Assembly: GCA_020633205.1 (NCBI GenBank)
Contig: JACKEB010000011.1
Coordinates: 558,001 to 622,000, forward strand
Reading direction: 5' to 3'
DNA length: 64,000 nt
From: Polyangiaceae bacterium
GTDB taxonomy: Bacteria > Myxococcota_A > Polyangia > Polyangiales > Polyangiaceae
Made by a program: the position numbers and the translations under genes. Positions 43,430-52,469 of the stretch are shown here, piece after piece. The notes beneath the pieces are model-generated. The model made no database searches. It worked only from the letters and a program-made list of their open reading frames with translations, and was not told the DNA's origin. Positions within the stretch are counted from its first letter, which is position 1. The number at the start of each line of letters is the position of its first letter.

Positions 43430-44038
43430 CTAACGAATCGAGCGCAGGAGCTCTGCCGCAGCGTCCCGGGTCGTGTCTTCGTCCGCGTACTCTTCCAGGC
43501 GCCGCAGCCGCTGCACCAACACCGGCTTCTTGATTGGCATCGCGTGCTCCAGCAGCGACGTCATGTTCTCGATGGCCTCGCGAGCGCGATCCTCACGCAC
43601 GTGCTCCAGGAGCTGAAGCTGAACTTCCTGCTCAATGGGGAGCTCGAAGCCCGCGTCCACATACACGTCGACTGCTCGCGAAATCGCGCTGCGTCCCTCG
43701 GAGAGCAGGATCCGCTCCAGCAACCGCTCACGCTCTGCCTCACGGGCATCGAACTCACCCACCGTGCGCTGAACGATACGCGCAGCGCTGCGATCCTTCA
43801 CCACCGCTTCGCGCCGACGCTTCGGCTGATCCGCGGCGTCCTCTGCGCTCCCATTCTTCTGCGGCTTCGGCGCAGCGGAGGCTGCGATGGCGCGAGACTT
43901 GGGTTTCGCGAGCAGTGGGGAGTTGGGACGCCGAGCAACGATCAAGAGCGGCTCTGCCGCGGCGCGTTGCGTGTTTCGTCCCTTATTTCGACGCCGCCGG
44001 CGGCCGCCGGATGCGTTGTGACGTTGGCCTTCCATCAT
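43430..44038 (-). CDS. Basic N-terminus plus helical-repeat protein
   Basis: 202 residues. The first ~30 residues are strongly basic (GGRRRRRNKGRN), then a Lys/Ala/Pro linker, then from ~95 a helical region with HEAT-like character (LQLLEHVREDRAREAIENMTSLLEHA). The basic patch suggests nucleic-acid contact; this is inference. The start is at the ATG-ATG pair 44038; the longer upstream frame is probably not translated. Confidence 0.6.
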   Translation of the reverse strand: MMEGQRHNASGGRRRRRNKGRNTQRAAAEPLLIVARRPNSPLLAKPKSRAIAASAAPKPQKNGSAEDAADQPKRRREAVVKDRSAARIVQRTVGEFDAREAERERLLERILLSEGRSAISRAVDVYVDAGFELPIEQEVQLQLLEHVREDRAREAIENMTSLLEHAMPIKKPVLVQRLRRLEEYADEDTTRDAAAELLRSIR

Positions 44039-44934
44039 CTTTATTCCGTCTTCTTGCGAATGATTCGCTGATTCGAGCCTCCGTTGGCGCGGGCATCGCG
44101 CCTCCCAGCGTAGCGCTGAGCTTCTGTTGCTTTTCCGCGAGGTCTCCGCGGTACCTGGCGCTACGCGCAGGTCGATCAAGCTCGCTCGGAGGTACGAACA
44201 CTCAACAAAGTCGCGCCGTGTGGTGCGAACAATCAGCAATCCTATTTGATCGTTGTTTCGGTTTCGCCGTGGTCAGGCTCGATTCCTCGCGGCGTCTGGC
44301 GATCGGTCCGTTGGCGCCTCATGAGCGCTCTCATCTCTATCGGGTATCGAGTCCCCGCCCCTCAGGCGCTCTTCGGCTTTGATTCCTAGCTTGGACGCAA
44401 TCCTCGTCTTCGTGTGCGTCGCCTTGCTCGGCGCCCCGGCTCTCTCGGGTTGCAACGTCTTGATGTGGGCGTTGCTGCCAGCGTTTACGAAAACGTCGTT
44501 CTCTCGAAAGCCACCGAGTTGCTCCGCCGAGATGGCTGAGCAGCTAGTCTGGTGCGACGGCTGGTCTGAATAGCGACCAAGGGCCGGTCTTTAAGACCGA
44601 GTTCTGTGTGCGGGAGCAGCTGAGAGCGACCAAGCTGGCGCGTCGTCTTGAAGGTCCGCCGCGTCAGAAGGTACAGCTGGATTGGGAACTCCACCCACCA
44701 GAAGCCTGACCACAAGGGCTTAGCACACGATTTTGGTGGTGGTCGAGGCGAAGCGGGCAAACGTCGAACAATTAGGATCGCGGGCGCATCCAGAACAGGC
44801 GAGAAGGGGATTTCGCAGTCGCACCGACCCGCTGTCGCCGTGACTTGATCCAGCGACTGAGTCCGAGCTTTTGTTTGTTCGCTTCTCCTCCGCTGAGTGC
44901 TTTCTTGCAGCTGCTTTTCAGCAAGTTCGCTTTC
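44039..44934. other. Long gene-free region with an operator-like dyad
   Basis: About 900 bp between divergent genes. The frames on both strands are short and of odd composition; one 64-codon frame (44379-44573) looks lipoprotein-like but begins at TTG without a ribosome site. The only clear structure is the palindrome at 44585-44599. Confidence 0.4.
44585..44599. promoter_or_regulatory. Palindrome CGGTCTTTAAGACCG
   Basis: Perfect 7-bp arms around one base, the size of a helix-turn-helix operator. It lies 335 bp before the lipoprotein gene at 44935. The regulator is unknown. Confidence 0.35.
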
Positions 44935-45714
44935 ATGACCTCCGCCCAACGCAACACGTCCAGACTCCGTTCCTTCCGTTCACGACTGGCAGCCGGTTCT
45001 GCCCGGGTTTTTTTCCCCGGCCTCGTTCGCTGCGTGGCCGTTCTGTCCTTGGTGGTTGGCTGCGGTGGTCAGGCGCCCGTGGCCACGGTTCCCCCGCCAC
45101 CGTCGTCAGCTCCGCCTCCCGAAGCGCCCAGGGCAAGCGTCGACTTACTTGGGGAAGACTGGGGCGAGGTGGAATCGCCCGAGTATCCCTTGGTGGTTCG
45201 CCTGCCCCAGGCTCGCGCTTGGCAGGTGGACGATGCCGAACGCAACTGGCTCGAGTTGACCCACTCTCGCAGCAGCTCTTCCGTGCGGATTCGCAGTTGG
45301 CGCGCCGGGCGACGGGCCCGTCCGGTGGATTGCCGCGAGCAGGCTTCGCTTTGGGTGCCCGCGATTCGCGAACTCACGGAAGATCAACGAGTAGCTGAGC
45401 ACGATCTGTCCGTGCCCGAGGGGTTCATTACCCACGTCGAACTCTTCGCCGTGCCCCTCAGCGCACCTGATGAGCTGCTGGAGGTCGAGGGCCGAGTTTT
45501 AGCCTTTGGAGCCGCGCCGATGCGCTGCATTGCTGTGCTGTTCAGCACGCGCGCCAGGGGTACCGGCGCGGATCGCGTGGTCGCCGAACGCTTGGGGTTG
45601 TGGGCCGACGACGCGCTGCCCCACTTGAGGATGCGGGGGATCGCGGACCGCGTTCGTCCCGAGCCGCTAGCGCCGCCGCGGGGAACGGCGGCGCCGAGTT
45701 TGTCTGGCCCCTAG
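44935..45714 (+). CDS. Lipoprotein of unknown function
   Basis: 259 residues. The N-terminus is Arg/Ser-rich, the signal helix ends in lipobox VVGC (about residue 43), and a Pro/Ala/Ser linker follows. A globular part (~70-235) shows WLELTHSRSSSSVRIRSWRAG and two Cys that could pair. ATG 44935 is chosen as the nearest start before the signal region. No family is recognised. Confidence 0.7.
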   Translation: MTSAQRNTSRLRSFRSRLAAGSARVFFPGLVRCVAVLSLVVGCGGQAPVATVPPPPSSAPPPEAPRASVDLLGEDWGEVESPEYPLVVRLPQARAWQVDDAERNWLELTHSRSSSSVRIRSWRAGRRARPVDCREQASLWVPAIRELTEDQRVAEHDLSVPEGFITHVELFAVPLSAPDELLEVEGRVLAFGAAPMRCIAVLFSTRARGTGADRVVAERLGLWADDALPHLRMRGIADRVRPEPLAPPRGTAAPSLSGP

Positions 45715-45720
45715 CGCATT

Positions 45721-45742
45721 GCCGCGGGGAAGAGACCGCGGC
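45721..45742. terminator. Bidirectional hairpin between convergent genes
   Basis: GCCGCGG/CCGCGGC, a perfect 7-bp stem with an 8-nt loop, seven bases after one stop and five bases before the other. There is no U-run, so it may serve as an mRNA-end stabiliser. Confidence 0.5.
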
Positions 45743-45747
45743 CTAGC

Positions 45748-46083
45748 TCACTGGGCAGGCTGCTGCGGGATCCAGCCTGAGGGGATGCCCGAGGGCAGCG
45801 TAGAGGGAATGGCCGAGGGCAGCCCTGAGGGAAGCCCAGCTGGCGCCATGGGCTGTCCAGGTGCCGGTTGGGCTGGCTGGCCAGGTTGCGCCGGTGGCGG
45901 TTGTCCTGGCGCGGGCTGCGCGGGCGCCTGCGCTTGGGGTTGCGCAGGGGGCGGCGCTTGCTGCGCCGGCGGCGGAGGCGGGGGCGGCGCGCCCTGCTGA
46001 TTCGGGGTGGAATTCTTGATTACACAGCCGGCTAGCGTGCCAACGGAGAGGAAGCCCAACACCATCCATACTCGAGCAGTCAT
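45748..46083 (-). CDS. Pro/Gln/Ala-rich small lipoprotein
   Basis: 111 residues. Lipobox LAGC near residue 20. The rest is low complexity: a poly-Pro run, then repeats of APAQPAPGQPP, then LPSGLPSAIPSTLPSGIPSG. It is an extended, likely disordered surface or periplasmic spacer. It lies upstream of no obvious partner. Confidence 0.65.
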   Translation of the reverse strand: MTARVWMVLGFLSVGTLAGCVIKNSTPNQQGAPPPPPPPAQQAPPPAQPQAQAPAQPAPGQPPPAQPGQPAQPAPGQPMAPAGLPSGLPSAIPSTLPSGIPSGWIPQQPAQ

Positions 46084-46147
46084 GTCCGCATCTTACGCCA
46101 CACGGACCGTGCTCTACCCGGCCGGAGTGGTCGAAGGCGCCACGCCG

Positions 46148-47467
46148 CTACTGGGTATCAGCCAGAAGTCGTTGGATTTCAGCGCGATCGCCGCGGCCTA
46201 ACTGACCCACGGTGACCAGCCCGCCCTGCGCGGGATCCAGGTTGGCACGCGCTGCGGCCCGCACTTGCTTGAGACTGACTTGCTGCAGTGCGGCTTGTCG
46301 CGCTGCCAGTGGTTGGGGCGCGAGCTCGCCCTGGGAAAGCAGATCGAAGCCCAGCACTTCAGCCAGGTCTTCCGCGGATTCGCTGCTTGCCGCGAGTTGC
46401 CAGGCGTGGCGCCGCTTGGCCAGCTCGAGTTCTTCCTTCGAGGGACCGCGGGTCCGCAGTTCCTCCACGAGCGAGAGCAGCTCGGCGACCACCACCCGCA
46501 GCTTCTCGTGTTGCGCGTCCGCGGCTAGGTCGAGAACGCCTGCGCTGGCGTAGCCCTCGTACTGTGCGGACACTTCGTAGCAGAGGCCGAGCTCGTCACA
46601 TAGACGTGCGTAGAGCCTGGTCGACATGCCGTCATCCAGCGTTCGTAGCAAGAGCTGCGTCGCTGGTTCCAGCTTGTTCTTGGATGATACCCCGCGGAAA
46701 CATAATCGAACGCTGGTTTGACTGATCTCATGGGGCACGTGCAACCACGCCTTGACCGGCGTGTTCGGCGCGGCTGGGGGCGAGAGGGCAGTGCCGGAAT
46801 TGAGCTCATGAAACGCACTCTCGAGCGTGTCCAGCATGCGCTTTGGGGCGAGGGCGCTCACCACCCCGACCACGCTATTTCGCGCGGCGTAGTGACGCTG
46901 GTGATGCTTGCGAAGCGCCCGCGCGTCGAAGCGCTCGAGCCTTGGGAGGTTGCCGGTGATGGAGAGCCCCAAGGGGTGATCACCGAACACCAGACGTTTC
47001 ACCAGGTTGTCGGGTTCGACCTGGCGATCCCTTGCGTCGAGCTCCTCCAGCAGTTCTTCGCGCACGATGCCGCGTTCGATCTCGATGCTGTGCGGGTCGT
47101 CTTCCCCAAGGCGTGGGCGCTGAAAGACTTCGGCGAAGATCGGTATCAACGCCGCCAAGCTCTGGTTGGGTGCGGAGAGGCTCAACACGCCATGGTCCGC
47201 GTAGGTCATTGCGTCGAGATAGCCGCCCTGACGCTCGATTGCGCTGACGAGGGCGTGGGCGGTTGGATGAGCCTCGGTGCCTCGATACAGCATGTGTTCG
47301 AGGAAGTGCGAGAGCCCGTGGGTGCTTCGCGTCTCGAAGTGGGGGCCGACGTTCAGCTGCGCCGTCACCACCGCGCGCTGCACATGAGGCACCCGCACCG
47401 CGAACAGTCGCAGGCCATTCGCGAGCTCACGCGTCTGAACAGTGAGGCGCTTGAGTGCGGCGTCCAT
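46148..47467 (-). CDS. M16-family zinc peptidase
   Basis: 439 residues, the size of a single processing-peptidase-type subunit with two halves. The inverted zinc motif is His54-Phe-Leu-Glu57-His58 (HxxEH), and the downstream Glu lies in the ERGIVREELLEE region. Residues ~170-430 form the second, inactive half (FRGVSSKNKLEPATQLLLRTLDDG). No signal peptide, so it is probably cytoplasmic. It lies 19 bp after the PpiD-like gene in the same direction, so the two are likely one operon. Confidence 0.93.
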   Translation of the reverse strand: MDAALKRLTVQTRELANGLRLFAVRVPHVQRAVVTAQLNVGPHFETRSTHGLSHFLEHMLYRGTEAHPTAHALVSAIERQGGYLDAMTYADHGVLSLSAPNQSLAALIPIFAEVFQRPRLGEDDPHSIEIERGIVREELLEELDARDRQVEPDNLVKRLVFGDHPLGLSITGNLPRLERFDARALRKHHQRHYAARNSVVGVVSALAPKRMLDTLESAFHELNSGTALSPPAAPNTPVKAWLHVPHEISQTSVRLCFRGVSSKNKLEPATQLLLRTLDDGMSTRLYARLCDELGLCYEVSAQYEGYASAGVLDLAADAQHEKLRVVVAELLSLVEELRTRGPSKEELELAKRRHAWQLAASSESAEDLAEVLGFDLLSQGELAPQPLAARQAALQQVSLKQVRAAARANLDPAQGGLVTVGQLGRGDRAEIQRLLADTQ

Positions 47468-47486
47468 TGCAGGAGCCGTCCGGGGC

Positions 47487-49169
47487 TCAGCCCTCGTCCT
47501 TTTCGTCCTGCTTGTCCGAAGCGATCAGCGCCTTGTTCTCGTCGATCAGCCCCTCGGCGTTCTTCTTGAGGCGCTGGATGTAGATCCGCAGCGCCTCCTG
47601 CTCCTTGGCTTGTCGCATGCGCTCGCTGTACTCGAAGCGCTCCTTCTCCAAGTCTTCCTTGGTTGGCAGCGTCTTCTCTTTGAGTTGCAGCACCGCGAAG
47701 CCGCCCTGAAGTTTGATCAAGTTCGGGTGCACGGTGTCCGGCTTGTCGAGCTTGAAGGCGAGGTCTGCGATGTCTTCCGTGGCATCCCGCAGGGGGCGGC
47801 TGCCCTGGGCGAACGCGGCGGTGATGTTGAGCTTCGGGCGGTTCGGATCGGTCAGGGCCTTCGACTCCTCGCCTTCCTTCAGCTTCTTGTTGTCCAGCGC
47901 ATACTCGGCCGCGATGCGATCTGCGGCTTCTCCGAGGGCCTCTCCGCCCTTGGCGGCCTCCAGCAGCTTGTCGGCGATTTCCTTGGTGCGCTTCTCGGTG
48001 ACGTCCACCGCCATCAAGGCGCGAGCCAGCTCTCGCTTGCCCACCTTGACGACATCTGCTTCCGCGAGGCGACGGTCGAGCTTGATGACGACGTAGCCTT
48101 TGGGGGTCTCCAGCACCGGCGAGACATCGCCAGCCTTCATGCCCTCGACGGCGGCCAGCAGCACCTTCGAACCAGGGCCGTACTTCTCTGACAAGCAGCC
48201 GAGCAAGCCACCCACGGGCGCAGACGCACCCATGCTGTACTCCCGAGCGAGGTCGCTGAAGTTCGCGCCAGGCTGCTTCAGGTTCTCCAGCCAGCCTTCG
48301 AGTTGCGTCTTCGCAGTGGCTTTCTCGTCGTCGCTAGCGCCTTCGGGGAAGGCGCTCACGATTTCACGCACCACGGGGCACTTGGCGACCCACTCGCCCT
48401 TTGCCTGCTCCCACTTCTCGTCGACGGAGGCTTGGTTGTCCTTCATCCAGCCTTCAACGGCCTTGTCCGAGGTGTCGACGGCGAAGCGCGCCACCCAGGC
48501 TTTTTGCACGCTTACGGTGCGCGCGGTGGCGCGGGCTTTCTCGCGCTGGTACTCGAACCAGAGTTCTTCCGGGCTCACGCGCACGCGAGATTTGACCAGG
48601 TCGCGCACCCGATTCGCGCGCAGCTCGTCGAGCTGCATCTCGCGGAACTGCCCAGCGCTGCGACCCGCTACGTTGCGGATCATGCGCTCGTACTCCTTCA
48701 TGTCGAACTCACCGGTCTTGCGGTTCTTTACCGGGAGGTAACGCACCATGTCCTCGCCGATGCCGATGTAGCGTGCGAGGTAGCCGTGTTGCTCGACGGG
48801 GACGGAGACGTGAATGCGTCCGTTTTTGAGCTCATCGTTCAGCGCGTCTTCGCTGACACGGATCCCCAAGCGATCGGCCTCGTTGAGCAACAGTTCGCGC
48901 TCCACCAGGCCATCCAGCGCAGCTTGCGGAATGCCGAGGCCCTTCGCCTTCTTGGGGGTCAGGTTCTGCGAGGCCATGATCAAGCCGTACGCAGCTTGGT
49001 AGTCTTTGACGGGCACGCTCTTGCCCCGCACCTTCACGGCGTACTCAACGGACAGGCTACCGCCCTGACTGCCGCTCATCGCGGGCACCATGAAGACAAC
49101 GATGATTGCGACGACGATTCCTCCCATCAACCACTGGGAGACGCCGCCTGAGCGAAGCATTCTGAGCAT
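47487..49169 (-). CDS. PpiD/SurA-type periplasmic chaperone-isomerase
   Basis: 560 residues. One N-terminal membrane helix (~14-32) anchors a periplasmic SurA-like chaperone region (~45-260, containing ALDGLVERELLLNEADRLGIRVSEDAL) and a parvulin PpiC domain (~300-400: FSDLAREYSMGASAPVGGLLG ... PVLETPKGYVVIKLD), followed by a long helical tail. This matches PpiD layout; it folds newly exported envelope proteins. It is the first gene of the pair with the M16 peptidase. Confidence 0.88.
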   Translation of the reverse strand: MLRMLRSGGVSQWLMGGIVVAIIVVFMVPAMSGSQGGSLSVEYAVKVRGKSVPVKDYQAAYGLIMASQNLTPKKAKGLGIPQAALDGLVERELLLNEADRLGIRVSEDALNDELKNGRIHVSVPVEQHGYLARYIGIGEDMVRYLPVKNRKTGEFDMKEYERMIRNVAGRSAGQFREMQLDELRANRVRDLVKSRVRVSPEELWFEYQREKARATARTVSVQKAWVARFAVDTSDKAVEGWMKDNQASVDEKWEQAKGEWVAKCPVVREIVSAFPEGASDDEKATAKTQLEGWLENLKQPGANFSDLAREYSMGASAPVGGLLGCLSEKYGPGSKVLLAAVEGMKAGDVSPVLETPKGYVVIKLDRRLAEADVVKVGKRELARALMAVDVTEKRTKEIADKLLEAAKGGEALGEAADRIAAEYALDNKKLKEGEESKALTDPNRPKLNITAAFAQGSRPLRDATEDIADLAFKLDKPDTVHPNLIKLQGGFAVLQLKEKTLPTKEDLEKERFEYSERMRQAKEQEALRIYIQRLKKNAEGLIDENKALIASDKQDEKDEG

Positions 49170-49694
49170 GGGTCGTTCTTAGAGTCGCGCGCTCGCGCGG
49201 ATGCGAAAGGTCCGCGGGGTGTCTCGAGCCAGCGCGGTACGAGTCTTCCCGGGGCGCCGCGCATACCACGCAGAGCAGAGGGGGTCACGCCCTGGACGGC
49301 GCGCGCGAGTGAGCGATTGCAAGCAGTGCTTCGGCCGCTACGTCGTTAACGGCGGATACCGCAAGCCGTTGCCAAGTGTGACGGCGGGATCCGGGTCGCT
49401 GTGGTCCCTCGCCCACAGGTTCGGGGGTGAGGTGCGCTGTTTCACCACCTGAGTTCACTTGCTACGTCGCCGTTGCGAAAACAGGCTGCGGCGCCGGGAG
49501 GAGCCTCACCCACCGGACGGTATTCGAACGTTTTCAGTGGTTTGCTTCCGCTGACATGAGGAGTTCGAGGCATGGAGTGACTGCCCTCTCCCCCAAACCC
49601 ACGACAGCATCAGTGAAAAACCTGACCAGCCTGTCTCGATTTGTGGCAGAGGGGCACACCACTTGCAGAAGTGGAGGTTGCCGAGAGGTTTCCT
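49170..49694. other. Intergenic region with dispersed motif
   Basis: About 525 bp between divergent genes. It contains an exact reverse copy of CTCACCCCCGAA (49420-49431) and a near copy CTCTCCCCCAAAC (about 49586). No credible gene is seen. Confidence 0.4.
49420..49431 (-). repeat. Dispersed motif CTCACCCCCGAA, copy 3
   Basis: Reads TTCGGGGGTGAG on the plus strand. Intergenic, between the PpiD and PilZ genes. Confidence 0.6.
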
Positions 49695-50264
49695 ATGGCG
49701 CAATTCAAGTCACCCACGTCGGACTCACAACGCGCTCGCGACGCTCGAGTTCGCGACTCGCACACCCGCCTGCGAGCGGTTCGCGAGGTGCTGATCAGCG
49801 AGCTCGAACCTGTAGATGCTCCTCCGCGTGCTGAGCTCCACCGCATTGCCAGCTGGATCGGAGACGCGCTCAAGACGAGTGCTGACGGAGCGGCCGGTCA
49901 TTCTGCTATGGTTCGAGGCAACGTGAGCGACCCCACCGACGCTGATTCAGGAACTCACAAGGCTCGACGTTCGTCCGGCGGTGCTCGGCGAGAGGCCTCG
50001 GAGCGCGTGTTGCTGCGACGCGGCAATGAAGAGATCACGGGTTGGACTCTCAACGTGAGTCGCGGCGGCGTGCGCATCATCGTCGAGGACCCGTTGGCTG
50101 AAGGGGACGAGCTCGAAGTTCAGGTGGGTGACGAAGCGGAACCTTTGCATCCGGCGCGCGTGGTGTGGATCAAGGAACTGGCCGATGGACAAATCGTCGG
50201 TGTGCAGTTCCTCGACGTGGAGGGCTCGGTTCCGCCGAGTCAACCGCCGCCTGCGATGGAGTGA
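49695..50264 (+). CDS. PilZ-domain protein with N-terminal helical part
   Basis: 189 residues. The N-terminal ~90 residues are helical and charged. The PilZ domain (~100-185) holds the canonical [D/N]xSxxG motif as NVSRGG, and an Arg-rich start (ARREASERVLLRR) supplies the arginines, though not in strict RxxxR spacing. It is a likely cyclic-di-GMP effector. GAGAGG lies six bases before the ATG. It lies just upstream of the helicase gene. Confidence 0.85.
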   Translation: MAQFKSPTSDSQRARDARVRDSHTRLRAVREVLISELEPVDAPPRAELHRIASWIGDALKTSADGAAGHSAMVRGNVSDPTDADSGTHKARRSSGGARREASERVLLRRGNEEITGWTLNVSRGGVRIIVEDPLAEGDELEVQVGDEAEPLHPARVVWIKELADGQIVGVQFLDVEGSVPPSQPPPAME

Positions 50265-50342
50265 CGCCTGGCGGCGGGGTGCGTTTGAGCTGCCCTCTGA
50301 TTGAACTGCCCTGCGTCACCCGGAGCGGGTAAGTCTGCGTCG

Positions 50343-52433
50343 GTGAGTAGCCACCCCAACACCGGCTGGCCCGCTGCGGCGGAGTTGCTCGGCCCTGGCG
50401 GTCCGTTCGCGACGGCACTCGGATCGTACGAGTCGCGGAGCGGACAGCTGGAGATGGCCACAGCCGTCGAGCGCGCGCTCGCGGAAGACCGCGTGCTGCT
50501 GTGTGAAGCGGGGACGGGCACCGGGAAGACCTTGGCCTACTTGGTGCCCGCGCTGGCCAGCGGTCGCAAGGTGATCATCTCCACGGCGACGCGCGCGCTC
50601 CAGGATCAAATCGCCTACAAGGACGTGCCCCTCGTGGCGCGGGCGCTCGGCGTCCAGCCGCGCGTTTCCGTGATGAAAGGACTCGCGAACTACGTGTGCA
50701 TGCGGCGCCTGCGCGAGTTCAAGGACTCTGCGGAAGGCTTGCGTCCCGGCTACGCTTTGGCGCTCAACAGCCTGCAGCGTTGGGTTCCCGACACCGAGAC
50801 GGGCGACATCTCCGAGCTGGTTGCGCTGCAAGAGAGCGATCCGATCTGGCGCGAAGTCACCTCGTCGAGCGACACGCGGATCGGCGTCGGGTGCGAGCAT
50901 TACGACGAATGCTTCGTGACTCGCATGAAGCGTGAGGCGGAATCGGCGCGCGTGGTGATCGTCAACCATCACCTGTTCTTCGCGGACCTTGCGCTGCGGG
51001 GGCCTCACCCGGGGCGCGTGTTGCCGGACTACGACGCGGTGATCTTCGACGAGGCGCACCAAATCGAGGACATTGCGACGAACTTCTTTGGGGTGAGCGT
51101 CTCGAGAGGGCGGGTCGACTCACTGCTGCGAGACGCCGAGCGCATGCTGGTTGCCACAGGTAGTGAGCTGCCGTTGCTCGCGCGCGGCGGCACCGGTGAG
51201 CACGCCAGGCGCCTCACGGATCGCCTGAGCGCGAGCTCAGAGAACTTCTTCTCCGAGCTCGTGCAGCGTTTCCGTGGAGAAGAAGGCCGCACCACAGTGG
51301 ACCCAGACGTGTGGCGCGGCGAGCTCGAGCAGCGTTGGCATAGCCTGGACGCCTCCCTAGAAGCCTTCAGCGGCTTTGCAGAGGAGACCGGTGAGCAGGC
51401 CGAAGCTGGCGGCGCGAGCAACTGGGGACGCCTGGCGGACGCCTGTGAGGTGTTGTCTCGCAAGGGCCGTGGGCTACGTGAAGATCTGGCTTCGGTGATC
51501 GAAGGCGGCCCCGGCAGGGTGACCTGGGTGGATGTCAGCGCGAAGACTCCGCGGCTATCCGCGGCGCCGGTCGATGTCGCGCCGGTGCTCAAGCAGCGCA
51601 TCTTCGAGTCTATCCCCGCGGTAATAATGACCAGCGCCACGTTGGCCAGCGTTGGCAGCTCGAAGAGTGGAAAAGGTGAAGGCGACCAGCGTAGCCCTGG
51701 CCTGCCTGAGCTCGCGTACTTGCGCTCGCGAGTGGGCCTTGGTGACGACTCGATTCAAGTCGATGAGCTGATCGTGCGGTCACCCTTCGACTTCGAGCGC
51801 ATGGCGTTGCTCTACACCCCCAACGATTTGCCCGATCCTCGCGATCCAAGGTTTCTGCACCAAGTGGTGGAGCGGGTGCACGCGCTGTGCGAACTGACCG
51901 GCGGTGGAGCCTTCGTACTCACGACCTCGCTGCGCTCGATGCGCACGATCCACCGCGGGCTGCTGAGCCGCATTGGCGCTGGCCGCGTGATGCTCCAGGG
52001 CGAGGCGCCGAAGGCCAGCCTGCTCAGTCGTTTCAAGGCGGCGAAGAACCAAGTCCTGGTCGCCACCATGAGCTTCTGGGAGGGCGTGGATGTGCCGGGT
52101 GAAGCGCTGCGCTTGGTGGTCTTGGAAAAGATCCCGTTCGCCGTTCCGAGCGATCCCATCGTGCGTGCTCGCAGCAACGCCCTCGAAGCAGAGGGACGCA
52201 ACAGCTTCATGGAACTCCACGTTCCCGGTGCAGCGATCACTCTCAAGCAAGGCTTCGGGCGCTTGATCCGCACGCGAACCGACCGCGGCATCGTTGCACT
52301 ACTCGATGAGCGAGCGACGAAGAAAGGCTATGGCAGCAAGCTGCTCTCGGCGCTTCCTCCTGCCCGTCGCACCGGGGACTTGGATGAGGTGCGTCGGTTC
52401 TGGAACGACGCTGCGGCAGACTCCGGCGCCTGA
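50343..52433 (+). CDS. XPD/DinG-family (YoaA-like) DNA helicase
   Basis: 696 residues. Walker A AGTGTGKT with Lys62, the DEAH box in VIFDEAHQIED, and the C-terminal helicase half ending in GFGRLIRTRTDRG. Three Cys (119, 184, 190) sit in the iron-sulfur region; in E. coli YoaA, as I recall it, the pattern is C-x-G-x-x-C...C with a fourth Cys, where this protein has Arg179. Cluster binding therefore needs another residue or is lost in this subgroup. GTG start at 50343; an upstream TTG is less likely. It probably unwinds damaged or structured DNA. Confidence 0.88.
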   Translation: MSSHPNTGWPAAAELLGPGGPFATALGSYESRSGQLEMATAVERALAEDRVLLCEAGTGTGKTLAYLVPALASGRKVIISTATRALQDQIAYKDVPLVARALGVQPRVSVMKGLANYVCMRRLREFKDSAEGLRPGYALALNSLQRWVPDTETGDISELVALQESDPIWREVTSSSDTRIGVGCEHYDECFVTRMKREAESARVVIVNHHLFFADLALRGPHPGRVLPDYDAVIFDEAHQIEDIATNFFGVSVSRGRVDSLLRDAERMLVATGSELPLLARGGTGEHARRLTDRLSASSENFFSELVQRFRGEEGRTTVDPDVWRGELEQRWHSLDASLEAFSGFAEETGEQAEAGGASNWGRLADACEVLSRKGRGLREDLASVIEGGPGRVTWVDVSAKTPRLSAAPVDVAPVLKQRIFESIPAVIMTSATLASVGSSKSGKGEGDQRSPGLPELAYLRSRVGLGDDSIQVDELIVRSPFDFERMALLYTPNDLPDPRDPRFLHQVVERVHALCELTGGGAFVLTTSLRSMRTIHRGLLSRIGAGRVMLQGEAPKASLLSRFKAAKNQVLVATMSFWEGVDVPGEALRLVVLEKIPFAVPSDPIVRARSNALEAEGRNSFMELHVPGAAITLKQGFGRLIRTRTDRGIVALLDERATKKGYGSKLLSALPPARRTGDLDEVRRFWNDAAADSGA

Positions 52434-52469
52434 GCTTGCCCTCGCCGTGGTGCGGGGTAATCGTGCGGC

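Noticed and set aside
44379..44573. 64-codon frame with a lipobox-like LSGC
   Set aside because: It begins at a TTG without a ribosome site, has no follow-up domain, and lies in a gap where other frames are equally short.
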